Of a stretch of 50,426 bases of DNA, positions 39,451 through 49,686 are shown piece by piece (the stretch's first letter is position 1; each line of letters opens with the position of its first letter). The notes beneath the pieces were generated by a model, which saw only the letters and a list, made by a program, of their open reading frames with translations, made no database searches and was not told where the DNA came from. The stretch comes from an uncultured Gammaproteobacteria bacterium (GTDB lineage: Bacteria; Pseudomonadota; Gammaproteobacteria; Pseudomonadales; UBA5518). The DNA lies in NCBI GenBank assembly GCA_903928015.1, contig CAIYPF010000114.1, forward strand, positions 1-50,426, written 5' to 3'. Both the position numbers and the translations under genes were made by a program.

Positions 39451-42400
39451 ATGGCACAGAGACGTTTCGCGATCAGATCGCTCAGCCTGCAGCAGCTGAT
39501 AGGGCTGAGTTTCACGGCCTGCGTGCTGGTGCTGGCGATCACCTCGAGTCTGGTGATCTCGCAGCAATCCGGCGAGACCGTACAGCGGCGCCTTCAGGAC
39601 GAAGGCATGCAGCTCGTATCCTCTCTGGCATCCCAGAGCACACTCGCACTTCTCTACGGCGACACAGAATCCGCCACGCAGGCCGCAGCACGTTTCCTCG
39701 CCTTCCCCGACGTGCGCTCCGTGGAGCTCATGAACACCGAAGGACTCCGTATCTACGCCAGCCAGGGCGCGGCGCCGGCGGCATCTGCCAGCGGAGGGGC
39801 GCCCCACTCCCCCGCCCTCACCGGCTCCGACGCCGACACCTGGACCTTCGAAGCACCGGTCTGGTCGGGTAACACGGAAGGCGCCTCGCCCTTTGCCGAG
39901 GCGAGCAGCAACGACAAGCGCGAGCTTCTCGGCAGCGTGAGGCTGGTGATGTCGCGCCAGACGCTCTCCAGCATGCGCGCGGAAATCGTGCGTTCGAGCC
40001 TCGGCATGGCAGTGCTGCTCTCGGCGGTGATGCTGCTGGTGCTGCTCGCGCTCACCTCGCGGCTGACGGTGCCGATCCGGCAGCTCGCCGCCATCATGCG
40101 TCGCGCACAGGACGGCGCGCAGGACGAGCGCGCCACGCTCTCGGGCACGCGCGAGATCGTCGCCATGCAGAACGCCTTCAACGCCATGATGGGCGTGCTT
40201 CAGAGTCGCGAAGAGGCCATCGCCGAGGCGCGCGACCGCGCGATCGAGCAAGGCGTTGCGCTCGATCAGGCGCTGCGCAGCGCCATCGAACTCGCCAAGG
40301 CGAAGGACGAGTTCGCCAGCACCGTGAGCCACGAGTTGCGAACGCCGCTGAACGGCGTGATCGGCATGCTCGACCTGGTCTCGGACATGGAACTCGGCAC
40401 CAAGCAGAACGAGTACGTACGCACGGCGCGCTCCAGCGCCGACATGCTGCTCAGCCTGATCAACGACATCCTCACCTTCTCGAAGGTCGAGAAAGACAAG
40501 GAAGAGCTCGAAATCGTGCCCTTCGACCCGCGTGAGCGGATGGAGGACGTACTCGCACTGGTCACACCGCAAGCCCAGGCCAAGGACCTCGACCTCGCCT
40601 GCGTGGTCGACGAGAACATCCCGGCACAGATCCAGGGCGACATGCATCACCTCGGACAGGTGCTCTGCAACCTTCTCGGCAACGCGATCAAGTTCACCGA
40701 GCAGGGCAGCGTGGGTCTCTCGGTCAGCCTGGTCGAGGAAGACGGCAAGTGGCTCAGGCTGCGCTTCGAGGTGACGGATACCGGTATCGGCATCGAAGCG
40801 GCCGCACAGAAGCGGATATTCGAGCCCTTCTCCCAGGCCGACAGCTCGACCACGCGACGCTTCGGCGGCACCGGCCTCGGACTCTCGATCTCGCGCGAGC
40901 TCGTGCGGCTGATGGGCGGCGAAATCAGCGTCGACAGCACACCGGGGCGCGGCAGCTGCTTCCATTTCGAACTGCGCGTGATGCGGGCCGAAGGCGACAC
41001 GCTCGGCAACCGCTCTTCACTGCCGCTTGCGCAGGTGGCATCGGTGCTGGTGTGCGACGACAACGCGCTGGTGCGCCGCTCGATCGCCAGCATGCTGATC
41101 GGCGAACGCGTACGACTCACCGCGACCGGCACCCTCGAGGCAACTCTGGGCGCGCTGGAGCACGCTGCCGGTCAGGAACGTTTCGACATCGCCATCATCG
41201 ACGAAGGCATGGTGAGCGGCTCCACGCAGGCGCTGGCTGCGGCACTCGCCGCCGGCGCGCGCCACGTGGTGCGGCTTGCGGTGCGCCCGCGGCCCGAAGG
41301 CGCCTGGCTGCCCGGCATACGCACGGCGCAGGTGCTTACCAAGCCGGTACGCCGGATCATGCTGCACGACTGCATCCGCAGCCTGCTGGCCGAACAGCCT
41401 GCTGCACGCGCGCTGAACCGCTCTCCCGCAAGTGCCCCGCGCGACACCTTCGCCGGCACCCGCGTACTGGTGGTGGAAGACAACCGCGCCAACCAGGAAG
41501 TCGCCATCGGCATGCTCGAGCGCCTGGGCTGCGAGGCCGTGGTCGCCGCGGACGGGCTGGAATGCCTCGACAAACTCCGCGAACAGCGCTTCGACCTGAT
41601 CCTGATGGACTGCCACATGCCGCGCATGGACGGCTTCGAAGCCACGCGCCGCATCCGCGAGATGAATGCGGCGTTCTCGGCCGTACCGGTGGTGGCGATG
41701 ACGGCCAACGTGCAGAAGAGCGCCATGGAGCAATGCCAGGCCGCCGGCATGAACGATTACCTCTCCAAGCCGATCAAGCTCGGCGTGCTGCGCGAGGCAC
41801 TGGGTCGCTGGCTCACGCAGGAGGAAACCGCGCCTGCCGCTGCGTCCGTGCCCGCAACGCTCTCGCAGCGCAACGGCAGCAACACCGTGGTCGACAAGGC
41901 ATTCCTGGACGATCTGCGCCAGCAGATCGGCGAGGCGGCAGACCGCATGGTGGGACTCTTCCTCGAGGACCTGCCCGGTTACATCGAGGAACTGCGCACC
42001 GCGGCCGAGGCTCAAGACATGGCCGGCATCTCCCGCGTGGCGCACACCCTGAAGGGCGCCTCGGGCAACGTCGGCGCAAACCGCCTCGCCCAGCGGGCAC
42101 TCGCCCTGGAGCAGGAAGCCCGCAGCGGCGTACGCTCGGGTTGCGACAACCTGGTCTCCGCCCTGGTATACGAGGCAAACCTCGTGCGCCACGTACTCGA
42201 AGGAAGCACCACCGCGCGGCCCTCGACCGGTGCCGAGCGCAATCCGCCCGCCACCCGCCAATCGCGCATCCTCGTGGTGGACGACGATCGCTCCTCGCGC
42301 TTCGCACTGCGCGAGACGCTGCTCAGCGAGGGGCATGAAGTACTCGAAGCCGGCAACGGACAACAGGCGGTGGAGATCTGCCGCCAGGCAGCACCGGACC

Positions 42401-43965
42401 TGATCGTGATGGACGGCATGATGCCCGTGATGGACGGTTTCAGCGCCTGCACGCTGATCCGCAGCCTCCCCGGTTGCGCGGCGATACCGATCCTGCTGGT
42501 GACAGGCATGAACGACGAGGGCGCTGTCGACAAGGCCTTCGGCGCCGGCGCAACCGACTACATCGCAAAGCCCATCAACTACGCGGTCCTGCGTCGCCGC
42601 ATCGAGCACCTGCTCGCCGCGCGCAGCGCCGAGGAGCGCGTACACCAGCTCGCATATGTCGACTCCCTCACCGGGCGTCCGAACCGCACCAAGTTCAACG
42701 AACACATGGAGGCACTGCTCCTCGAAACCGCCCGCAGCGAAAAGCAGTTCGCGCTGCTCTTCCTCGACATCAACGACTTCAAACTGGTCAACGACACCCT
42801 CGGCCACGAAGCCGGGGACCTGCTGCTGAAGTACGTGGCGGAGCGCCTGGTGGGATGCGTGCGCAAAGGGGATTTCGTGGCGCGCTTCGGCGGCGACGAG
42901 TTCTGCATCGTGCTGGACAACGTCCGCTCCTACGAGATGATCCGCAACATCGCCGAGAAGATCCACGACCACGTGAACCGTCCCTTCGTGCTGCTGGGGC
43001 GCGAGATGCTGCTCGGCAGCTCCATCGGCATCGCGGTGTACCCGGAGCACGGCACTGACGCGGGCACGCTGCTGCGCTCGGCCGACATGGCCATGTATCA
43101 CGCCAAGACGGGCAAGAAGCTCTGGGAGTTCTACGAGCCGCGTCTCGAATCCGAGAGCCTCGCGCGCCTCGAGACCGAAAACGAACTGCGCAACGCCATC
43201 GACCGCGAGGAACTGGTGGTGTACTACCAGCCGCAGGAAGACCTGCGCACGGGCCTGATCTCGGGCTACGAGGCACTCATCCGCTGGCAGCACCCCACCC
43301 GCGGACTCGTGCCCCCGGCGGAGTTCATCGAACTCGCCGAGCGCAACGGCCTCATCAACGAAATCGGACGGTGGGTGCTCTGCACGATCTGCGAGCAGAT
43401 GCGCGATTGGGCAGAGCGCGGCTTCGAGATGCCGCGCGTCGCCATCAACCTCTCGGCCCGGCAACTTGCCAACCCCTCGCTGGTCGAGGATTTCCGCGAG
43501 GTCATCACCGACGCCGGCATACCGCCGGATCGCATCGAGTTCGAGATCACCGAAAGCGCGATCATGGAGCGCCCCGACGAGATGATCGGGATGCTGCGGG
43601 ACCTGAAAGCCATGGGCACACGACTCGCTGTTGACGATTTCGGTACCGGTTATTCCTCGTTGAGCTACCTGAAGCGATTCCCGCTCGACTACATCAAGAT
43701 CGACCGTGCGTTCATCTCGGACGTGATGACCAACCGCATCGATGCCGACATCGTGCGGACGATCATCGCGCTGGCGCAGGCGCTGGAAGTGGAAGTGATC
43801 GCGGAAGGTGTGGAGACCACGCTGCAGCGGCAATTCCTGAAGGAAATGCAGTGTCACTACCTGCAGGGATTCCTGCTGAGCAAGCCCGTGCCTGCGGAGG
43901 ACATCGAACGGCTCTTCCTGCGGCGCTCGCCCTCGGCGCGGCTGGTGCAGTTCCCGCGGGCCTGA
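39451..43965 (+). CDS. Membrane hybrid histidine kinase fused to GGDEF and EAL domains (1504 aa)
   Basis: Domains in order: TM1 (about 17-37), periplasmic domain (38-183) resembling the CHASE8 sensor of YfiN-type proteins, TM2 (184-207), HAMP, HisKA with H294 (SHELRTPLNG), HATPase_c (N-box NLLGNAIKF, DTGIGI, GGTGLGLS), receiver 1 with D584 (diverged), receiver 2 with D720 (LMDCHMPRMDGF), HPt with H865 (AHTLKGAS), receiver 3 with D988 (VMDGMMPVMDGF), GGDEF (1147-1151, intact, with inhibitory-site R1138-D1141 at canonical spacing), and EAL (1274-1276; DDFGTGYSS at 1395). All catalytic motifs for kinase, cyclase and phosphodiesterase look intact. GGAG lies just before ATG 39451. Phosphorelay and c-di-GMP turnover in one chain is unusual. 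It follows the binding-protein gene by 30 bp. Confidence 0.95.
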   Translation: MAQRRFAIRSLSLQQLIGLSFTACVLVLAITSSLVISQQSGETVQRRLQDEGMQLVSSLASQSTLALLYGDTESATQAAARFLAFPDVRSVELMNTEGLRIYASQGAAPAASASGGAPHSPALTGSDADTWTFEAPVWSGNTEGASPFAEASSNDKRELLGSVRLVMSRQTLSSMRAEIVRSSLGMAVLLSAVMLLVLLALTSRLTVPIRQLAAIMRRAQDGAQDERATLSGTREIVAMQNAFNAMMGVLQSREEAIAEARDRAIEQGVALDQALRSAIELAKAKDEFASTVSHELRTPLNGVIGMLDLVSDMELGTKQNEYVRTARSSADMLLSLINDILTFSKVEKDKEELEIVPFDPRERMEDVLALVTPQAQAKDLDLACVVDENIPAQIQGDMHHLGQVLCNLLGNAIKFTEQGSVGLSVSLVEEDGKWLRLRFEVTDTGIGIEAAAQKRIFEPFSQADSSTTRRFGGTGLGLSISRELVRLMGGEISVDSTPGRGSCFHFELRVMRAEGDTLGNRSSLPLAQVASVLVCDDNALVRRSIASMLIGERVRLTATGTLEATLGALEHAAGQERFDIAIIDEGMVSGSTQALAAALAAGARHVVRLAVRPRPEGAWLPGIRTAQVLTKPVRRIMLHDCIRSLLAEQPAARALNRSPASAPRDTFAGTRVLVVEDNRANQEVAIGMLERLGCEAVVAADGLECLDKLREQRFDLILMDCHMPRMDGFEATRRIREMNAAFSAVPVVAMTANVQKSAMEQCQAAGMNDYLSKPIKLGVLREALGRWLTQEETAPAAASVPATLSQRNGSNTVVDKAFLDDLRQQIGEAADRMVGLFLEDLPGYIEELRTAAEAQDMAGISRVAHTLKGASGNVGANRLAQRALALEQEARSGVRSGCDNLVSALVYEANLVRHVLEGSTTARPSTGAERNPPATRQSRILVVDDDRSSRFALRETLLSEGHEVLEAGNGQQAVEICRQAAPDLIVMDGMMPVMDGFSACTLIRSLPGCAAIPILLVTGMNDEGAVDKAFGAGATDYIAKPINYAVLRRRIEHLLAARSAEERVHQLAYVDSLTGRPNRTKFNEHMEALLLETARSEKQFALLFLDINDFKLVNDTLGHEAGDLLLKYVAERLVGCVRKGDFVARFGGDEFCIVLDNVRSYEMIRNIAEKIHDHVNRPFVLLGREMLLGSSIGIAVYPEHGTDAGTLLRSADMAMYHAKTGKKLWEFYEPRLESESLARLETENELRNAIDREELVVYYQPQEDLRTGLISGYEALIRWQHPTRGLVPPAEFIELAERNGLINEIGRWVLCTICEQMRDWAERGFEMPRVAINLSARQLANPSLVEDFREVITDAGIPPDRIEFEITESAIMERPDEMIGMLRDLKAMGTRLAVDDFGTGYSSLSYLKRFPLDYIKIDRAFISDVMTNRIDADIVRTIIALAQALEVEVIAEGVETTLQRQFLKEMQCHYLQGFLLSKPVPAEDIERLFLRRSPSARLVQFPRA

Positions 43966-43976
43966 CGGCCTGCGGG
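43953..43976. terminator. Hairpin between convergent genes
   Basis: CCCGCGGGCC and GGCCTGCGGG form a 10-bp stem with one G-U pair and a TGAC loop; the loop holds the stop codon of the kinase gene. The SDR gene ends 2 bp beyond it on the other strand. There is no T run, so it may act as a bidirectional structural end point and not a classical intrinsic terminator. Confidence 0.45.
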
Positions 43977-43977
43977 C

Positions 43978-44745
43978 TCAGCCCGGACCCGTGACCACAG
44001 CCGCGTTGTCCACCATGATCTCCGCGCCATTCAGGTAGCGGGATTCGTCGGAGAGCAGGAACAGCACCGCAGCTGCGATGTCCTCGGGCTCGCAGAAGCG
44101 GTCACTGCCGCCCGCGAGGGCCTCGATCTCGGCGCGCGTGGCGCTGTCCTGACCAGTGGCGACCTTGACGACCATGGGGGTCTTCACGCCGTCCGGGTGA
44201 ACGGAGTTGCAGCGCACGTTGTTCTTCGACTGCCGGCACTGCACCGCCACCGCCTTGGTGAGGGATCGCACGCCGCCCTTGCTCGCGCAGTAGGCGGCCA
44301 CGTAGGGCATGCCGTGCATCGCAGCGATGGACGAGATGTTCACGATCGAACCGCCGCCCGCGCGCTCGATCGCCGGAAGCGCTGCTCGACAACCCAGGAA
44401 AACGCCGTCCAGGTTCACCGACATGACGCGCCGCCACTCGGCGAGCGAGGTCTGGACAATGTTGCCAAGCACCATCAGGCCGGCGTTGTTCACCAGACCG
44501 TGCAGCGCGCCGAACCGCTCCTCTGCCGTGGCAACCACCTGCGCCCAGTCTTCCTCGCTGGTGACGTCATGGCGGAGGAACACCGCCTCGGCGCCCAGCG
44601 TGGCGAGGAGTTCCTCGGAACCCCGGTCGGTAATGTCGGTAAGCACCAGTCTGGCGCCCTCACGTGCGAACAGTGCCGCGTCTGCGCGGCCGATGCCGCC
44701 CAGCGCTCCGGTGACGATCACGGTCTTGCCTGCCAGTCTGCCCAT
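43978..44745 (-). CDS. Short-chain dehydrogenase/reductase
   Basis: A 255-residue classical SDR. The nucleotide-binding motif TGALGGIG is at residues 12-19, NNAG at 86-89, and the catalytic set S138/S139 (NISS), Y152 and K156 (YCASK) is complete. An aspartate after the second strand (D37, VLTD) favours NAD(H) over NADP(H). The ATG has GAGGG 8 bases upstream. Closest in look are alcohol/hydroxy-acyl dehydrogenases of the FabG/cyclopentanol dehydrogenase type; the substrate cannot be named. It is divergent from the aminophenol operon across a 172-bp gap, so it may share a control region with it, and it converges on the kinase gene. Confidence 0.92.
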   Translation of the reverse strand: MGRLAGKTVIVTGALGGIGRADAALFAREGARLVLTDITDRGSEELLATLGAEAVFLRHDVTSEEDWAQVVATAEERFGALHGLVNNAGLMVLGNIVQTSLAEWRRVMSVNLDGVFLGCRAALPAIERAGGGSIVNISSIAAMHGMPYVAAYCASKGGVRSLTKAVAVQCRQSKNNVRCNSVHPDGVKTPMVVKVATGQDSATRAEIEALAGGSDRFCEPEDIAAAVLFLLSDESRYLNGAEIMVDNAAVVTGPG

Positions 44746-44862
44746 GTCTGAAACCCTCGGGATATTGGGGAATTAGGCCTGCTGTCGCGGGACCATGCAA
44801 TCACTGCTGCGCTCAGTTCACGCTGACCACTGCGCTCTGCTGCAACACGGCGTGGACTGAGC

Positions 44863-44890
44863 CTGTCAAAGCGGTTACGGTATCTGTCAA
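44863..44890. promoter_or_regulatory. Direct repeat TTGACAG x2 in the divergent gap
   Basis: CTGTCAA occurs at 44863-44869 and again at 44884-44890, a 21-bp period equal to two helical turns. On the minus strand both read TTGACAG. The pair sits 27-55 bp before the start codon of the aminophenol operon. The spacing suits a regulator binding one face of the helix; alternatively one copy may simply be a -35 hexamer for the SDR gene, but I see no good -10 partner. No regulator gene lies nearby. CATACT (44893-44898) is a possible -10 for the operon. Confidence 0.4.
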
Positions 44891-44917
44891 TCTCATACTT
44901 ACCCACGAGAGCCTCGC

Positions 44918-46423
44918 GTGACAGGCAACAGCCAAAGCACGCCTCCCGTCGGGAGCAAGGACACGCCCCCGCGGATAGCGCGCAACTACATTGACGGACG
45001 GTTCCTCGATGCCGGAACACCCTTCCCCAACCTGAGCCCGGTGGACGGCCGTCTGGTGGGTCAGGTGCTGGCCGCGGACGCGTCAATGGTCGATGCGGCC
45101 GTTTCGGCTGCCCGGGCGGCAGTCGATGGCGACTGGGGCAAAATGGCGCCTTCAGAGCGCTTCCGGCTGTTGCGCGCCGTGGCCGATGGCATCGAGCAGC
45201 GCTTCGATGACTTCGTGGCGGCCGAGATGGCCGACACCGGGAAGTCTCTCGTGCAGGCCCGCACCATCGACATCCCTCGTGGAGCCGCGAATTTCCGCGC
45301 CTTCGCGGAACTCGCGCAGGCACGCGCCGGCGAGTGCTTCCACACGCACACCGCAGACGGGCAGCGCGCCCTGAACTACACCGTGCATCGCCCGCTCGGC
45401 GTGGTGGCGGTGATATCGCCCTGGAACCTGCCGCTCTTGCTGCTCACCTGGAAAGTCGCTCCTGCGCTCGCCAGCGGCAACGCGGTGATCGCCAAGCCCT
45501 CGGAGGAAACCCCTTCCACGGCGACTCTGCTGGCGGAAGTGATCGATCGGGTGGGGCTCCCGCCGGGGGCCTTCAACCTGCTGCACGGCGGCGGGCCGGG
45601 GGCCACGGGGGAGTTTCTCTGCACACATCCAGGCATTGCGGGCGTGAGCTTCACCGGCGAATCGCGCACCGGCAGCGCCATCATGAAAAGTGCGGCGCCG
45701 ACGGTCAAGAAACTCTGCTTCGAGCTGGGCGGCAAGAACGCGGCGCTGGTGTTTGCAGATTCAGACCTCGATGCCGCTGCCGCGGGCATTGCGCGTTCGG
45801 CCTTCACCAACGGTGGTCAGGTCTGCATGTGCACCGAGCGCGTGTATGTGGAGCGGCCGGTGTTCGAGGCATTCGTGGAGCACGTCGCCACACATGCGCG
45901 GGCACTGAGGCTCGGCTGGCCCGCGGAATCCGATACCGATATGGGCCCGATGATTTCCGCGGCGCACCGCGACAAGGTTCTCGGCGCCTATGCGCAGGCC
46001 CGCGCGGACGGCGCGGTCTTCGTCTGCGGCGGCAGCGCGCCGCACTTCGGAGATTCCCGCGATGCCGGTGCCTGGGTGGAGCCCACCGTGATCACGGGCC
46101 TACCGCAGCAGGCGCAGGCGCTGCGCGAGGAGATTTTCGGACCCATCTGCCACATCGCCCCCTTCGACACGGAAGACGAGGCCGTGGCGCTCGCCAATGA
46201 CAGCGACTTCGGACTGGCAGGCGTCGTATGGACCAGCAATCTCTCGCGCGCGCACCGCGTGGCCGAGCGCATCCAGGCCGGCATGGTGTGGGTCAACTGC
46301 TGGTATCTGCGTGACCTGCGCACGCCTTTCGGCGGTGTGAAACTCTCCGGCTTCGGGCGCGAGGGCGGCATGCACTCGCTGGATTTCTATGCGGAACCCT
46401 CGACCATATGCATCAAGCTCTGA
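44918..46423 (+). CDS. amnC: 2-aminomuconate 6-semialdehyde dehydrogenase
   Basis: A 501-residue aldehyde dehydrogenase that oxidises 2-aminomuconate 6-semialdehyde to 2-aminomuconate with NAD+ in the cytoplasm. Catalytic residues are C303 (NGGQVC), E269 (ELGGKN) and N170 (SPWNLP). The C-terminal stretch MVWVNCWYLRDLRTPFGG, then SGFGREGG and an ICIKL end, is characteristic of 2-hydroxymuconic and 2-aminomuconic semialdehyde dehydrogenases (DmpC/AmnC/NbaE). The operon context (aminophenol dioxygenase, deaminase) decides for the amino form. The start is GTG 44918 with only a weak GAGAG before it. It overlaps the decarboxylase gene by 16 bp. It could also accept 2-hydroxymuconic semialdehyde. 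Confidence 0.92.
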   Translation: MTGNSQSTPPVGSKDTPPRIARNYIDGRFLDAGTPFPNLSPVDGRLVGQVLAADASMVDAAVSAARAAVDGDWGKMAPSERFRLLRAVADGIEQRFDDFVAAEMADTGKSLVQARTIDIPRGAANFRAFAELAQARAGECFHTHTADGQRALNYTVHRPLGVVAVISPWNLPLLLLTWKVAPALASGNAVIAKPSEETPSTATLLAEVIDRVGLPPGAFNLLHGGGPGATGEFLCTHPGIAGVSFTGESRTGSAIMKSAAPTVKKLCFELGGKNAALVFADSDLDAAAAGIARSAFTNGGQVCMCTERVYVERPVFEAFVEHVATHARALRLGWPAESDTDMGPMISAAHRDKVLGAYAQARADGAVFVCGGSAPHFGDSRDAGAWVEPTVITGLPQQAQALREEIFGPICHIAPFDTEDEAVALANDSDFGLAGVVWTSNLSRAHRVAERIQAGMVWVNCWYLRDLRTPFGGVKLSGFGREGGMHSLDFYAEPSTICIKL

Positions 46424-47214
46424 ATACAGAAGACATCGCCACGCTCGCCGCTCGCCTTGACGGAGCAGCGCGCGAGGCGCGCGCCGTCGCGCAGCTCTCG
46501 GCAGACACCACGCTGGACCTGCAGGCCGCCTACGCGGTGCAGGCGGCCTCGATCGGCCGCAGGCTGGCACGCGGAGAACATCAGGTCGGTGTGAAGATGG
46601 GCTTCACCAGCCGCGCCAAGATGCTGCAGATGGGCGTCTCGGATCTCATCTGGGGGCGGCTCACGGATGCGATGCATCTGGACGCAGGCGCGGAACTGCC
46701 CTTCGGGCGCTTCATCCACCCGCGCGCAGAACCCGAGATCGCCTTCCGCCTGTCGCGGCCGCTCGCAGGCAACGTGAGCATCGAGCAGGCAATGGCGGCG
46801 GTGGATGGCGTCGCGCCGGCAATAGAAATCATCGACTCGCGCTACGCGAATTTCCGGTTCTCGCTCACCGATGTGGTGGCCGACAACTCCTCGTCCTCGG
46901 CCTTCGTCACCGGCACGTGGGTGGACCCTTCCCTGCTCGGCAGCAGCGAACTCGAGATGGCACTGCTGGTGGACGGGCAGGTGGTCGAAAGTGGCACCTC
47001 TGCCGCGATCCTCGGCAATCCATGGGAATCATTGGTCGAGGCTGCACGTCTGGCTTCCGTCGACGGCCCGGGCCTCGGCGCCGGCTGGATCGTGCTCGCT
47101 GGAGCGGCCACGGCAGCACACGCGCTTGCGCCCGGCATGCGGGTAAGTACACGCGCCGGCGTACTGGGCGAGACCGGCTTCACGGTCTCGGGCACGCGGG
47201 AGTCAAAGGCATGA
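46408..47214 (+). CDS. amnE: 4-oxalocrotonate decarboxylase
   Basis: A 268-residue member of the 2-keto-4-pentenoate hydratase/4-oxalocrotonate decarboxylase family. It removes CO2 from 4-oxalocrotonate to give 2-oxopent-4-enoate, with Mg2+. Family marks are [12 protein letters not shown], the metal-site region [19 protein letters not shown], and [11 protein letters not shown]. Hydratase and decarboxylase paralogs are hard to tell apart. I chose decarboxylase because it lies between the semialdehyde dehydrogenase and the deaminase, as in the amn and nba clusters, and because of the [13 protein letters not shown] segment. Its start lies inside the end of the dehydrogenase gene, and its stop overlaps the next start as ATGA. 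Confidence 0.85.
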   Translation: MHQALNTEDIATLAARLDGAAREARAVAQLSADTTLDLQAAYAVQAASIGRRLARGEHQVGVKMGFTSRAKMLQMGVSDLIWGRLTDAMHLDAGAELPFGRFIHPRAEPEIAFRLSRPLAGNVSIEQAMAAVDGVAPAIEIIDSRYANFRFSLTDVVADNSSSSAFVTGTWVDPSLLGSSELEMALLVDGQVVESGTSAAILGNPWESLVEAARLASVDGPGLGAGWIVLAGAATAAHALAPGMRVSTRAGVLGETGFTVSGTRESKA

Positions 47215-47651
47215 AACAGAGCGAGGTCGTTAGCGGCAAGGCAAAACCCCTGGGGCGCTTTCCGCACTTCCGCCGCGCGGGGGATTTCATCTTTGTCTCG
47301 GGCACCAGTTCCCGCCGGCCCGACAACAGTTACGTTGGCGTCGAGACAGCAGCCGACGGCACCGTGCAACTCGACATCCGCGCCCAGACACGCGCCGTGA
47401 TCGAGAACATCCGCGACATCCTGCATGCAGCGGGCGCGGACCTCGCCGACGTGGTGGAGATCTCTTCCTTCCTCGTGGATATGCGGGATTTCCCCGGTTA
47501 CAACGAGACCTACGGAGAGTACTTCGACGTGAACGGCCCCACCCGTACCACGGTGGCGGTGCACCAGCTGCCGCACCCGCACCTGCTGGTGGAAATGAAA
47601 GCAGTGGCCTGGAAGCCGCTGCCGCGGACGGGCAATGTGCCCGCGGACTGA
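47211..47651 (+). CDS. amnD: 2-aminomuconate deaminase (RidA family)
   Basis: A 146-residue RidA/YjgF-family protein. In aminophenol pathways this family supplies 2-aminomuconate deaminase (AmnD/NbaF), which releases ammonia and gives 4-oxalocrotonate. Visible features are [21 protein letters not shown] at the N-terminus (split here as [10 protein letters not shown] and [10 protein letters not shown]), the [17 protein letters not shown] helix, and the closing [14 protein letters not shown] segment; the family trimer-interface pattern is intact. The ATG overlaps the decarboxylase stop by 4 bp. Generic RidA proteins hydrolyse enamines, so function rests partly on context: it sits between the decarboxylase and the dioxygenase genes. 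Confidence 0.88.
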   Translation: MKQSEVVSGKAKPLGRFPHFRRAGDFIFVSGTSSRRPDNSYVGVETAADGTVQLDIRAQTRAVIENIRDILHAAGADLADVVEISSFLVDMRDFPGYNETYGEYFDVNGPTRTTVAVHQLPHPHLLVEMKAVAWKPLPRTGNVPAD

Positions 47652-47705
47652 ATTCCCTCACACATCCCTCAACCACGCACAAACACACAGAGAGGCAGAC
47701 CCGGC

Positions 47706-49657
<1,952 letters not shown>

Positions 49658-49686
49658 AGCGCCACCACATACCGAGGCCACAGACC

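Noticed and set aside
38506-43857. Long minus-strand ORFs opposite the binding-protein and kinase genes
   Set aside because: They are shadow frames of high-GC coding sequence; the plus-strand products carry clear domains and catalytic motifs.
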